Assembly: GCF_900129755.1 (NCBI RefSeq)
Contig: NZ_FQWT01000001.1
Location: forward strand, 806,001-870,000
DNA from: Chryseobacterium oranimense
GTDB lineage: Bacteria; Bacteroidota; Bacteroidia; Flavobacteriales; Weeksellaceae
DNA length: 64,000 nucleotides
Direction of reading: 5' to 3'
The notes under the pieces were generated by a model, which saw nothing but the letters and a program-made list of their open reading frames with translations, was not told where the DNA came from and ran no database searches. Position 1 is the stretch's first letter; the number at the start of each line of letters is the position of its first letter. The translations under genes were made by a program, and so were the position numbers. Of this stretch, positions 41,709 to 51,145 are shown piece by piece.

Positions 41709-42531
41709 ACAGTCTAATTTTATAATGAACTTCGCCTCCAAATTTATCATTGATAGCTTCAGAAAAATTCACTTCCCCGTCAATAATAAAGCCACTCAAT
41801 AGGTCTATATTATATTGTGCGTTATACAGATATACCGGTTTTAAAGCGTCAAAATCTGAAATCGGGAACCCACCATATAAATCTTTCAAATGATTCTCTG
41901 CCACTATATTCGGATATCCATCAACCTTGATAGTATAGATATTTTCCGCATCCGGACTTTTGTTCCCATCATATCCCAAGGCAAAAGGAATTAAACCTGA
42001 CCTAAATAAATTAGGAATATTTTTTTTTATCCTTCCAAAAAAATCCCTGCCATAAATATTATTTAAATATATGTCAAAAAATTCCATAGCCTTTACCATT
42101 GCATCCACACCGCCAACCTTTTCAAAAGCTTCATCTTGGATTTTAAACAACTCAACCAATGAGGTATTGGCCTTATTGTATTCAATTGTCTCAGCCTTAA
42201 CATCTTCCCATCGTTCCTTTATCTGTTCCAAATTTTTAACCCGCAGAAGAGTACCTTGCTTATCTACGGTAAAAGTGATTTCATTGAGAGCCTTTTGTAA
42301 TTGGCTGACAACTTTATGAATTTCTATGTATCCCATATTATCCGCTTTGACCATACGGTGATCAAGCGTAATAAGTTCAAATGTATAATCGTGGGAGCCT
42401 ATTTCTTTAAGTGTAAGCATCCATCTTAATTCCACTTCTGTTTCACTCATCATGCCATTTAAAAGCATATTGCTAGTAATGTTGACAAGGTATTTCTTAG
42501 TACTTAAGGTCTTAAAATTTATATATTCCAT
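41701..42531 (-). CDS. Hypothetical protein of VgrG-effector operon, possible adaptor
   Basis: 276 residues, soluble, no signal peptide. Family not recognised. It lies ten bases after vgrG and overlaps the effector start by eight bases, the position of an adaptor or chaperone that loads an effector onto VgrG. Central helical part (QLQKALNEITFTVDKQ, FDIYLNNIYGRDFF), beta-rich C-terminal third. Confidence 0.65.
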   Translation of the reverse strand: MEYINFKTLSTKKYLVNITSNMLLNGMMSETEVELRWMLTLKEIGSHDYTFELITLDHRMVKADNMGYIEIHKVVSQLQKALNEITFTVDKQGTLLRVKNLEQIKERWEDVKAETIEYNKANTSLVELFKIQDEAFEKVGGVDAMVKAMEFFDIYLNNIYGRDFFGRIKKNIPNLFRSGLIPFALGYDGNKSPDAENIYTIKVDGYPNIVAENHLKDLYGGFPISDFDALKPVYLYNAQYNIDLLSGFIIDGEVNFSEAINDKFGGEVHYKIRLYE

Positions 42532-42541
42532 TCAGATAACC

Positions 42542-44584
42542 TTAATTAATAAATACGTTTCCACCACTCCAGGAACCTTCACCAGTAATTTCTATTTTTG
42601 CTCCGTTGACCTTAATTCCTGCCGTTGAAATTTCAAGACTGTTGTCACCAACTTTTAAGGTTAGCTTTTCCAGCGAACTTAAATCAATAACACCATCTTT
42701 TCCCATGGTAAGAACACTTTGACCGTTTCCAACATCTGTTTTGTGGATATCTCCAACAGTTACCGTATTTTTTTCACCAACTGAAACAGATTTATTCTTG
42801 GTAGCATTGGTGTTCGCATTCCCGGCACCATCAAATTTCATGTTCGCACCACCTTGATCTGTAAGGAAAACAGATCCTTCACCGTCATTCAATTCTAGCT
42901 TATTTCCACTTTTACTACTAAGACTTTTGATATTATTTCCTTCTCCTCCTCCGGCGCCAATCCCACCGTGATACATTCCTCCCATAACAAAAGGCCGATC
43001 AGGATGCAGATGGACATAATTGACAATTACCTGGTCACCAACTTCCGGAATTGACATAAATCCCCGGTTTTTTCCAACTTTATCGCTGCTTCCAGCATCT
43101 GGTGACATAACGCGGATAAACTCCGTGGTATCCTGGCCCTTTTGCCAGTCAAGCTGTACCTGTACTCTTCCTTGATTTTGTGGATCGGTATTGGATATTA
43201 CTTTTGCAAACTGGGGCTCCGCTAATGGATTGATATATTCCGGTCTTGGAAGAAAGCCCGTATCGGAGGCAATTGCTTTAAATGATCCTTCATAATAGCC
43301 TCTGGCATCTACCTGATGAAGAGCTTCAATAACCATTAATTTCGTAAAAAAAGTAGTCTCATTGGAGTCCGGTTTTCGCATTTCTATATCCGTTATGCAT
43401 CCTGGATAAAGAAATGGCAAACTTGTTTTCCCAGAGGTAACGAGTACCTCAGCGGCTTTGCTCCCTGCCGTACCTCTTTGGGAAGCATCAATATCCATAA
43501 AAGATATCGCTTTGATAGGGGCAACACGTAAAGAAGGTGTTTGAAAAGTGCGTTCTGAAATCTCATAAGCACGTTTTGCAATGTCTGAAGTATGTGTAAT
43601 TTTTGAACTGCTTCCGATAAACTTTTCATCTTTACTACTATTGTAACCATAAAAAGTTGGTTTAACATGCTGTGCCTTCATTTTGATCTTTACATCACTT
43701 AAATTACTTCCATAAACCAATTTTATCGGTTTCTCCTGTGGTGGCAATTTGCCAAAATGAAGAATCTCTCCATCATAAAAAAACTGCTCACCATAAGCCT
43801 CGGCGATTCTTGACAGATAATTAAAATGTGTTTCCTCATATTGACAACTGTAAGAAATATTACCATGCTGAGAATCAACACGAAAATCAAATTTTCCTTG
43901 ATCCAGGGCTTCTTTAATCACTTCATTTGCAACGCTGTTCAAACTTATCGGTTGCGAACCTCCAAAACTTTGTATATGTGGAGCTGCATCTAATAGGATC
44001 GTTGGACTATAGCCCTTAAAAACGATGTCTCCTAAACTGCCTTTTTCCTGACTAAATCCAATCTCTGTAATAACACCTACAAAATTTCTCTCAGGGCTTT
44101 GATCCACATCTTTATATTTAAAAACAACGGTGATTCTTTTCCCTAGAAAAGCCTGTGCGTTTTCAAGATTATGGTTTTCAGGATCTCCCAGTGCATCGTG
44201 GGCAAGAACCATTTCAAACTTATGATGGTTAGATGCCTTCTGTTTTAATCTAAAATGTTTAAAATGTCTGATTTGCTTACCTTCAACATGAATGTCAAGA
44301 TTTATAACCCGATTAATACCTGCAATTGCGTTTTCCGGGATTGCATGGGCATTGAAAATTTTTGAAGTCGGTTGATTGCTCCAGATCTTTTTATTGGAAA
44401 TTTCCGCCTCATTAGGAGTTATCGGCTTATTAAACATCTGGTTTCCTGAACTTATAGCATCTTGGGCTTTTAAAGCATCGCTTTTCAGGTTTTCAATATT
44501 TACATTTTTTTTGAATTCGTTTTCATAATTCATCTTATCCGAATACTTTCCGGTTTGGGAAAGATCCTTTTCTTCTTGAAACAT
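42542..44584 (-). CDS. vgrG: VgrG spike protein (type VI secretion, Bacteroidota type)
   Basis: 680 residues. gp27-like base with the segment GVITEIGFSQEKGSLGDIVF and ISYSCQYEETHFNYLSRIAEAYGEQFFYDG, a gp5-like OB domain (VISNTDPQNQGRVQVQLDWQ, then FMSIPEVGDQVIVNYVHLHP) and a beta-helix tip ending in Lys/Asn-rich repeats (FDGAGNANTNATKNKSVSVG). Trimers form the spike of the contractile injection machine. No other T6SS structural genes (tube, sheath, baseplate) lie in the window, so it must use the host's own machine. First gene of a four-gene cargo operon. Confidence 0.92.
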   Translation of the reverse strand: MFQEEKDLSQTGKYSDKMNYENEFKKNVNIENLKSDALKAQDAISSGNQMFNKPITPNEAEISNKKIWSNQPTSKIFNAHAIPENAIAGINRVINLDIHVEGKQIRHFKHFRLKQKASNHHKFEMVLAHDALGDPENHNLENAQAFLGKRITVVFKYKDVDQSPERNFVGVITEIGFSQEKGSLGDIVFKGYSPTILLDAAPHIQSFGGSQPISLNSVANEVIKEALDQGKFDFRVDSQHGNISYSCQYEETHFNYLSRIAEAYGEQFFYDGEILHFGKLPPQEKPIKLVYGSNLSDVKIKMKAQHVKPTFYGYNSSKDEKFIGSSSKITHTSDIAKRAYEISERTFQTPSLRVAPIKAISFMDIDASQRGTAGSKAAEVLVTSGKTSLPFLYPGCITDIEMRKPDSNETTFFTKLMVIEALHQVDARGYYEGSFKAIASDTGFLPRPEYINPLAEPQFAKVISNTDPQNQGRVQVQLDWQKGQDTTEFIRVMSPDAGSSDKVGKNRGFMSIPEVGDQVIVNYVHLHPDRPFVMGGMYHGGIGAGGGEGNNIKSLSSKSGNKLELNDGEGSVFLTDQGGANMKFDGAGNANTNATKNKSVSVGEKNTVTVGDIHKTDVGNGQSVLTMGKDGVIDLSSLEKLTLKVGDNSLEISTAGIKVNGAKIEITGEGSWSGGNVFIN

Positions 44585-44930
44585 GATAATAATTTTTTCG
44601 GTTGTGTTTAATTAAAATATAATCCTTTGGGTAGGATTCTTTGAGGACAACTGCAAACAAAAAGGTAGGCCCTGTTCCATTTACATTAATTTCACTTGCT
44701 TGTAATTGTAGCGAAAACTAGCGGGAATACCTCAACAAGAGGTGATTTGAAGATTAAATAAATGACTCATTAGCGGTTTTTAATAGGTTAATAATTAATG
44801 ACTTGGTAAGCCAATATATAACTATAAAAATTTCTGACAAAATTTTATACCACATTTTTGAGAAATTGTCGTATTTCTACGACCGGAGATATAAGGATAG
44901 GATTATATGGAATTTTAGCTTTTAAATAGC
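44585..44930. other. Intergenic region upstream of vgrG
   Basis: 346 AT-rich bases expected to hold the vgrG promoter. I see no repeat, RNA gene or convincing reading frame. Confidence 0.4.
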
Positions 44931-45227
44931 TTATTTCTGATAGGCTTCAATACTCTTTTGGCGTCTTTCCTGATCTTTTTTGAAAGTTCTTGCAGTCCAT
45001 AAAAAACCAATACCTAAAATGATCAGTGCATACGCTATCCATTTGCCAAATCTTTCTGCTAAGGTTACAATGACGGATCGCTCATAACTGGAAAAGCCTT
45101 CTGCGCCTGCGGGACCACGACGGTAGAATTTACGCCTGTTGATCCAATAACGTAAAGCCAGTCCGAGAATTAAAAAGCCAATGCCCATAACTAATAACGG
45201 TATCATATTCAGTGTTTCGGTTTCCAT
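44931..45227 (-). CDS. Small two-helix membrane protein
   Basis: 98 residues from the Met at 45227 (METETLNMIPLLV); an upstream Met at 45254 is possible but adds only basic residues. Two membrane helices (about 7-27 and 60-82) with a basic loop between (YWINRRKFYRRGPAGAEGF) and a charged C-terminus. Family not recognised. A bidirectional hairpin (45271-45307) separates it from the upstream gene. Confidence 0.6.
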   Translation of the reverse strand: METETLNMIPLLVMGIGFLILGLALRYWINRRKFYRRGPAGAEGFSSYERSVIVTLAERFGKWIAYALIILGIGFLWTARTFKKDQERRQKSIEAYQK

Positions 45228-45270
45228 AAAAATACGAAAAAATTTTTTCTTCATAAGATATTACTAAGAA

Positions 45271-45307
45271 AAAATTGGGTTGTTTCAGTGTGAAACAACC
45301 CAATTTT
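45271..45307 (-). terminator. Rho-independent terminator of the conjugation operon
   Basis: Perfect 17-bp stem (AAAATTGGGTTGTTTCA / TGAAACAACCCAATTTT) with a 3-base loop. A T-run follows on the minus strand, so it ends the long minus-strand tra transcript. Confidence 0.9.
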
Positions 45308-45346
45308 CATTTCCTCAACCGGATAATCCTGCAATCCTGATTTAAT

Positions 45347-45868
45347 CTATAATCTGAATCTTCCTCTTTTCCGTTCCGGTTTCCGGTTCTTTTTCTGATC
45401 TGAAAGACTTTTGTCTTGTTTATCTTTTTGCTGAGTGACTGGGTTTTCTTTTTCAAAATGTCCGACATGCTCCACAGTTTTTTCTTTTGGGTTATTTTTT
45501 TCATTACTGATCTCCTTTTTTTCAATTTTTGTTAGTTCGTTCTCCACTTTGTCAGCATAATAAAAAGCTGTCATTTCCACATCGATTAAGTTTCCCTTTC
45601 TTACAAGTATGGTAGGATCTTTTATGCCTTCCAGCATCGCTTTATAAAGCCATTCTACCGATAACTGAACCACAAAATCACGATCCGTGGTGTTTTCAAA
45701 ACAATATTCTGTCGCATCATAATTAGTTCGGAAAGTGGGAAGTGATTTCAGGTCTTCAAGGGTGCATAATGTTATCCAATCACCGTAGGCTAAATACTTG
45801 TCACCTTTATCAAGTGTTCTCTTTAGATAGTCCATTGTCAGCAAATAATCGTTTTCTGAAATCGTCAT
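45347..45868 (-). CDS. Hypothetical protein at end of tra block
   Basis: 173 residues. Globular N-terminal part (about 1-110: GDWITLCTLEDLKSLPTF, RDFVVQLSVEWLYKAML) and a Lys/Glu/Gln-rich, probably disordered tail ending in RKPERKRGRFRL. No signal peptide or membrane segment. Family not recognised. It is the last gene of the minus-strand conjugation block before the terminator at 45271. Confidence 0.6.
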   Translation of the reverse strand: MTISENDYLLTMDYLKRTLDKGDKYLAYGDWITLCTLEDLKSLPTFRTNYDATEYCFENTTDRDFVVQLSVEWLYKAMLEGIKDPTILVRKGNLIDVEMTAFYYADKVENELTKIEKKEISNEKNNPKEKTVEHVGHFEKENPVTQQKDKQDKSLSDQKKNRKPERKRGRFRL

Positions 45869-45935
45869 CGTTAAGTTTTAATGAGAGAAAAATAAATGAG
45901 ACAGCTTTGATCATTAAGCTGTCCCATTACATTAA

Positions 45936-46388
45936 TTAATCAATACTGTTAAATTGAAAGCTCAATTGTCTTTCATTGCCAAAATTATCGAGTATCCAAA
46001 TGTCAAATGATTGCTGGACATTGGATTGCGATGTGTAATAGAAGGTGATCTCCGAACTCTTGGCATCGGAAAGAAAGTATACTTTATTGGGTAGAAAGGC
46101 TTTTTTCCCTGTCTTCCCAATCTCATAGATCAGATTTCCATTTCCGTCATACTGAAAATACCGGAAGAAATATTGAACACCAGAAAAACTTCCTGTATTT
46201 TTGATTTTCATGGAAATTGCCTCCGTCTGGCCGACTGCAATTGCTTTGTTAACAGGAAGGACAACAACCTCAAATGGGAAGTTCTGCTGAATATCAAGAT
46301 CATCATTTTTACAGGAAAATAATAAGCCAATACTCATTAATAAAATGAACCAGCTATACTGGAATTTTGTATCTAAGAATGTTTTCAT
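45936..46388 (-). CDS. traQ: Conjugative transfer protein TraQ (DUF3872-like lipoprotein)
   Basis: 150 residues. Lipoprotein signal with the lipobox LLFSC (Cys near residue 26), then one beta-sandwich domain with FEVVVLPVNKAIAVGQTEAIS and the family-typical FYYTSQSN...FDIWILDNFGN. Matches TraQ (DUF3872) of CTnDOT-type conjugation systems. It lies 11 bases after traO; in CTnDOT traP lies between them, and it is absent here. Confidence 0.85.
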   Translation of the reverse strand: MKTFLDTKFQYSWFILLMSIGLLFSCKNDDLDIQQNFPFEVVVLPVNKAIAVGQTEAISMKIKNTGSFSGVQYFFRYFQYDGNGNLIYEIGKTGKKAFLPNKVYFLSDAKSSEITFYYTSQSNVQQSFDIWILDNFGNERQLSFQFNSID

Positions 46389-46399
46389 ATAGATAAAAT

Positions 46400-46960
46400 T
46401 TAAAGGTTAAAACGAAGGCCAATACCCGCGGAAGGACGGAACTGATTAAAATTTGTTCCCCAAACGTATTTCGCTCTGGCCTGTAAGGATAGGATAATAA
46501 AATTGGTCAGATATGTCTCTAGGGTCAGCCTGCCTCCGGCACCGTACACAAAACTGCTTTCATTGTTGATTTGTGAACCATCCGCTAGCAATAGTTTGTT
46601 GTGATTGACCAACTGATAACCACCACTGGCTTCAACTGCTGAATTGAAATTCACAATTTTATTTGGTAAGCCTATAACATGGAAACTATATCCCCCCGAT
46701 AATAAATAAGTTTCAATCGGAATGGGGTTTTCAGTATAGAATGTTGTCCTACGCTGATATTCTGCTGAAAAGAAATGATAGTTTCCTTTTTTGTGATTTT
46801 GTGTCAGCTCCAGATTCACAAAATAATTGTCCTTTGGCTGATCATTGGAAAACATGCCAGCAGTGACCTGTAAACCTTTTTGATAAGGTAGTAATCGTTG
46901 CGCCAAAATTGACGTAAATGGCAATAGAACCATTAAGAATATGCTTAATATCTTTTTCAT
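46400..46960 (-). CDS. traO: Conjugative transfer protein TraO
   Basis: 186 residues. Signal peptide (about 1-20, ending ILAQ), then a beta-barrel-like outer-membrane domain rich in alternating aromatic residues, with GLQVTAGMF, YLLSGGYSFHV and a C-terminal GIGLRFNL typical of outer-membrane proteins. Matches TraO of Bacteroidota conjugative elements. Follows traN by 19 bases. Confidence 0.87.
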   Translation of the reverse strand: MKKILSIFLMVLLPFTSILAQRLLPYQKGLQVTAGMFSNDQPKDNYFVNLELTQNHKKGNYHFFSAEYQRRTTFYTENPIPIETYLLSGGYSFHVIGLPNKIVNFNSAVEASGGYQLVNHNKLLLADGSQINNESSFVYGAGGRLTLETYLTNFIILSLQARAKYVWGTNFNQFRPSAGIGLRFNL

Positions 46961-46979
46961 ATCGTTTTAAATAAGATTG

Positions 46980-47879
46980 TTATTTAATTTTTAGTGGTAG
47001 ATCCTTTAATAGTACTGCACGGAGTAGATCCTCATTTTCAACTTCAAGTCGTTGATGCCTTCCACCATTCTTTTCAAAAAGCTCAATTACAAGTATTTTA
47101 TCATGATCAAGTGTGAACTGATCCAGCAGATAAACTTCACGGCTCGTTTTGTTGTCCGGAACTTCGGCAATATCGCTGTAAGTCCGTACGATATTTAGTG
47201 GTTTCTCTTGAAATACAGTACGTTTTGCTACTTTTTTATCGACTATTTTAAAATTTATAAAGTCTATCTGATAGGAAACATTGGTTTTATTCTGAATCTG
47301 CGTATTAAAGTAATATTTCCCCTGGTATATGTAAATCCCTTTCAGACTAAAGAGAATTCCAAAACTTCTGGAAGCAATGTGCCTGATATTGTTCCGGTTT
47401 TTTTTATAGATAGCTTCCATGAGCTGATCGGGAACATAAGGAGAAAAACCCAGGTCTTCCAGATGTATATTGGCTCTGGAGTTTGATACGGATTTATCCA
47501 TTGGATCAAGGTTATAGGTTAGGATCTCGGGATAAGAACTGTAAAAAACACTGAAGCTATAAAATTTTCCGTCATCCGTAATCACTGAGAAATTGGATTC
47601 ATCTTCAAAATCTTTCACTGCTGCTTTGATCCGTAATACATTGTCCGCATCATCAGCTTTTCCCGCAGTGAGAAATTCACTTCCCAGATCAACATAACGG
47701 ATCGCAGATGGAAAGATAAGGTGCGTTGTTTTATTATACGTTACAGTGATGTGATAAGGCTCAACGTGTTCTGAATCTAACTGATGATTTAATGAGTCTG
47801 TAATTGTTTGTGCATGCGAATAAACAAAACCAAGCATTGCACAAATCGTTATTAATATTTTTTTAATGATCGATTTCAT
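46980..47879 (-). CDS. traN: Conjugative transfer protein TraN (DUF4138)
   Basis: 299 residues. Signal peptide (about 1-23), then a beta-rich domain opening with YHITVTYNKTTHLIFPSAIRYVDLGS, the family hallmark, and a second part from about 175. VirB9-like outer-membrane core component by family analogy. Standard length. Twenty-four bases downstream of traM. Confidence 0.9.
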   Translation of the reverse strand: MKSIIKKILITICAMLGFVYSHAQTITDSLNHQLDSEHVEPYHITVTYNKTTHLIFPSAIRYVDLGSEFLTAGKADDADNVLRIKAAVKDFEDESNFSVITDDGKFYSFSVFYSSYPEILTYNLDPMDKSVSNSRANIHLEDLGFSPYVPDQLMEAIYKKNRNNIRHIASRSFGILFSLKGIYIYQGKYYFNTQIQNKTNVSYQIDFINFKIVDKKVAKRTVFQEKPLNIVRTYSDIAEVPDNKTSREVYLLDQFTLDHDKILVIELFEKNGGRHQRLEVENEDLLRAVLLKDLPLKIK

Positions 47880-47903
47880 TTCTATTTGATTTAAGAATTA
47901 GTA

Positions 47904-49232
47904 TTATTTTTTTGAAACTAAAAAGACCTGATGACCTGCCTTTAACATTACTTTGGGTGTTCTTACTTTCTTTGAAAAATAGCCCGCAACTCCTTGAACC
48001 AGGCCACGGGAGAGGTCGCCCGCTATTTGCTGGCCTGCGGATCTGCTCATCATGATAGAAGTACCGGAAGACTGGCTCATGTTAGCAGCAATTTCATTGA
48101 CGGCACTCATTTCAGCGGAATATGGCACGTTCAGCCCCAATTGACCGTCCAGATCATAAATATTGATTTCTACCGGGAAAATATTGCCGCTGGATTCTAT
48201 TGAAGAAACCTTTAGGCTTAAACGTCCATTGTTGAATTTTGCTCCGGCAGTAACAATAGAACCGGAGGGAATAGTGAAATCAGGAGTCTTTGAATCTTCA
48301 AGAAGCCGCAATTTCACGGTTCCTTCACCAACAATGGTTGTGTTTTCATGAATGCATGCCCGAATACTATTCTTAACTTTGGTAGCCTGTTGGGTTACAC
48401 CCACAGTGTAGAATCCACGGTTTCTTTCTCCGTTAATATTTTCCAAAAACTCCCGATCTGAAGGTTCACGATAAAGTGCAGAAACCACATTTGCACGCAT
48501 AGGCGAAAAAGCAACAAAGGATGTTTTCTGACCTCCGGTATTTCTAATGGCTGTACTGTCTGACTTTTTTTGCTCACCACCATTATTTGGAAGATACTTG
48601 GACGCCATCTGGTAAGATTTTTCCATGAGCTGCAATTGGTCATTAACTGTCAAGGGAGCAGGATTCGCATCCCTTTCATCAAGTTGCCTTTTTAATCCTG
48701 CAATCTCTTTGCGAAGTTCATTTGATTCATAATTTTCATTACTGTTATAAAATGACCCTAAAGTCGCCTGTGCGTTGCGATAGGAGTTTAATGCCGGACT
48801 TTCGGCCTGATAGCTCTTTCCTGATGGATTATTTGTTGGATTCTCATTTAATCCTGAATTCGGATCGGCGGCCTGCATCGTACTGTCACTATTCCAATAA
48901 TCGGAAAGTGATGTGAGCATATTCTTTTTTTGCTGGTTTTTCTCGTCCATCATTGCCTGCTCATAGGCTTTTTGTTTATCGGACTGCATACCTATTTCTG
49001 TTGCCTGTGGAACAGCACCATTGAGGCCCGAATCTTTGTTCTCATCCTTATCGGACGATGGTTTGAAAATCAGATATAGACAGACAAGGAAAACAATTCC
49101 CATTAGAAGATAGATCAATGGCTTTTTTAATTTTTCCAGCTTGGATTTGTCATTCCCACTGATTAAATCTTCAGATTTCTGGTCAGATTCTTCGACTAGA
49201 ATACTGATTCTTTTATTCTCGTTATTTTCCAT
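47904..49232 (-). CDS. traM: Conjugative transfer protein TraM
   Basis: 442 residues from the Met at 49232 (a Met three codons upstream is possible). One inner-membrane helix (about 35-55: LIYLLMGIVFLVCLYLIF), a long disordered, Asn/Ser-rich periplasmic stretch, a coiled coil (KEIAGLKRQLDERDAN), and a C-terminal VirB10-like domain (FLENINGERNRGFYTVG...ISLVKV-type strands ending GHQVFLVSKK). Links inner and outer membrane in the channel. Overlaps the traL stop. Confidence 0.9.
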   Translation of the reverse strand: MENNENKRISILVEESDQKSEDLISGNDKSKLEKLKKPLIYLLMGIVFLVCLYLIFKPSSDKDENKDSGLNGAVPQATEIGMQSDKQKAYEQAMMDEKNQQKKNMLTSLSDYWNSDSTMQAADPNSGLNENPTNNPSGKSYQAESPALNSYRNAQATLGSFYNSNENYESNELRKEIAGLKRQLDERDANPAPLTVNDQLQLMEKSYQMASKYLPNNGGEQKKSDSTAIRNTGGQKTSFVAFSPMRANVVSALYREPSDREFLENINGERNRGFYTVGVTQQATKVKNSIRACIHENTTIVGEGTVKLRLLEDSKTPDFTIPSGSIVTAGAKFNNGRLSLKVSSIESSGNIFPVEINIYDLDGQLGLNVPYSAEMSAVNEIAANMSQSSGTSIMMSRSAGQQIAGDLSRGLVQGVAGYFSKKVRTPKVMLKAGHQVFLVSKK

Positions 49233-49503
49233 TATTCTCATTTTTTAAGTTAATTGATACACTGTCCTTGGCTATAAGACCGGACTTTTCTGTTTTTTCG
49301 ACAGGATTCTCAATATGCCGGATGGCAACTTCCTGATCTGCTTCTCCCGTTTCGACACATACGTTTACCACAACAATAAGCGTTAAAATGGTGTACAACA
49401 GGAAAAAATAAATAGTATATTTTCGCTGCTTTTTTATGGGCAATTCGCGCCAACAGTCATCAAGATCATTGATACGATTTTCGATTTTTGTTCTTAGATT
49501 CAT
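49222..49503 (-). CDS. traL: Conjugative transfer protein TraL (DUF3989)
   Basis: 93 residues, one membrane helix (about 27-48: KYTIYFFLLYTILTLIVVV), cytoplasmic Arg/Glu-rich N-terminus (RINDLDDCWRELPIKKQRK) as in DUF3989/TraL. Lies ten bases after traK and overlaps traM. Confidence 0.85.
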   Translation of the reverse strand: MNLRTKIENRINDLDDCWRELPIKKQRKYTIYFFLLYTILTLIVVVNVCVETGEADQEVAIRHIENPVEKTEKSGLIAKDSVSINLKNENNGK

Positions 49504-49513
49504 AATGATAGAT

Positions 49514-50137
49514 TTAACGTTCTACAACTTCCAGATCCCTGTTCTCCAACACGGCGAATTTCTCGATGTTGAAGCCCTGTGGGTTATTATCTGACCGAAC
49601 GGAGTTTAGCAGATTACAGGAAGTGACCAGATTACGCTTGGTCACGTTGCTTGAACGGATGATAAATTGAGTGGAATAAGTTTTTACTGAATAGGGGTAA
49701 GAATCGAAGTTGCAGATTACACTGTCAACTTCGACCCTTTGCTGTACATTTCCACTGATGATACGATTATAATATCCCTTTTCCGCAAGGTCATTGTAAT
49801 AGTCAAATACGCTCTTGTCGGCAAGATTAAAAGCACGCTTCATGTTGCTCTCAATAGCATTTTTGTCCGGGGCCAGGGTAAAAAACAGTTCGTGAAAACG
49901 TCTTACATGCTCTCTTGCCTCAACAGGGCGGTTGATGCTGGCATCCTGTGCAAGCGCCAGCATCAATGATTTGCCCTGATCCAAGACATAGATTTTTTCC
50001 CGTTGCTTTTCCGCGAAACTGTATGACTTCCAGATTGCGTATCCAACGATACCAGTGCATAACAAGGCAAAAATTATCGCATAAAGCCTGATCTGGCGGA
50101 AGCTATTTTCTATATTCCGGAGGGTTTTAAATTCCAT
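49514..50137 (-). CDS. traK: Conjugative transfer protein TraK
   Basis: 207 residues. N-terminal membrane helix (about 17-37: IFALLCTGIVGYAIW), then a periplasmic domain with the family segments MLALAQDASINRPVEAREH, RRFHELFFTLAPD and YNRIISGNV. VirB8-like. Twenty-one bases after traJ. Confidence 0.92.
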   Translation of the reverse strand: MEFKTLRNIENSFRQIRLYAIIFALLCTGIVGYAIWKSYSFAEKQREKIYVLDQGKSLMLALAQDASINRPVEAREHVRRFHELFFTLAPDKNAIESNMKRAFNLADKSVFDYYNDLAEKGYYNRIISGNVQQRVEVDSVICNFDSYPYSVKTYSTQFIIRSSNVTKRNLVTSCNLLNSVRSDNNPQGFNIEKFAVLENRDLEVVER

Positions 50138-50158
50138 GTTTTTAATTTTTTAGGTATG

Positions 50159-51142
50159 TTATTTTTTAAGTAATCTCCCACCAATATTTCCGGCAACAGC
50201 CCCCGCACCACCACTAGCAACACTTGCAGCCTGCTGAATATTTCGGGTGAAATTTGTAGCACCAGAAGCTTGAATGATCCAGCCTGTTACCGTAGGAACC
50301 GTAAAATATCCTACTATCCCGATGATCATAAAAATGATGTATACGGTGTTGGTTGTATCTGGAATAAAGGAAGGATCGGATAAATTCTCGATATCGCGCT
50401 CCAAAATCAGAGACTGTATTCTGGCAAGGATGGAGCTGAACAGGTCAGCAACAGGTAGCCATAAATACACGCTGACATATCTCGTAAACCACTGATTTAA
50501 TGTGGACTGAAATCCATCCCAGACACTTATGGCAAATGCGATTGGTCCTAGAATTGAAAGGACTATCAGAAAAAATGTTCTTATGGTATCGATCACCAAA
50601 GCCGCTGCATTGAATAATATTTCCAGAAACTCCCTAAAAGAATCTTTAATACTCTGTCCAAATTGGAACATTCCCCGCTCAAAATACATAGCGCTCATGG
50701 TAGCAAGGTCCCCAGGCGACCAGCCAAGTTCTTCCAGTTTTTTGTCAAATGCTTCGTCAGAAACCAAATATGCTTTTTCAGGATTTCGGATCATTGCCTC
50801 ATATTCCAGTTTGTCTTTCTTTTCCTGTAAAGCATTTAGGTCAAGAACCTGATTTTCGAGCATGGCATGGGTGCCTTTTACAACCGGGCTTAAAACAGCA
50901 TTGATAGATCCCAGCACAATTGTTGGAAAGAACATGATACAAATGCCCAAAGCGAAGGGTCTGAGTAAAGGAAAAACGTCGATAGGTTCAGCACGGCTTA
51001 ATGCTTGCCATACCTTTATAGCCACATAGAAAAGCGCTCCTAAACCGGCTACACCTTTAGCCACTCCCGCCATATCAGCTGAAAGTGGGATCATCTCGTC
51101 GTATAACGACCTTAAGATTTCATGTAAGTTCTCGTATTCCAT
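50159..51142 (-). CDS. traJ: Conjugative transfer protein TraJ
   Basis: 327 residues. VirB6-like inner-membrane protein with about six helices, including the long hydrophobic runs around residues 65-95 and 180-215, and a Gly/Ala-rich C-terminal tail (ASGGAGAVAGNIGGRLLKK). The N-terminal EILRSLYDEMIPLSADMAG and GVAGLGALFYVA are typical of TraJ. Three bases after traI. Confidence 0.92.
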   Translation of the reverse strand: MEYENLHEILRSLYDEMIPLSADMAGVAKGVAGLGALFYVAIKVWQALSRAEPIDVFPLLRPFALGICIMFFPTIVLGSINAVLSPVVKGTHAMLENQVLDLNALQEKKDKLEYEAMIRNPEKAYLVSDEAFDKKLEELGWSPGDLATMSAMYFERGMFQFGQSIKDSFREFLEILFNAAALVIDTIRTFFLIVLSILGPIAFAISVWDGFQSTLNQWFTRYVSVYLWLPVADLFSSILARIQSLILERDIENLSDPSFIPDTTNTVYIIFMIIGIVGYFTVPTVTGWIIQASGATNFTRNIQQAASVASGGAGAVAGNIGGRLLKK

Positions 51143-51145
51143 GAT

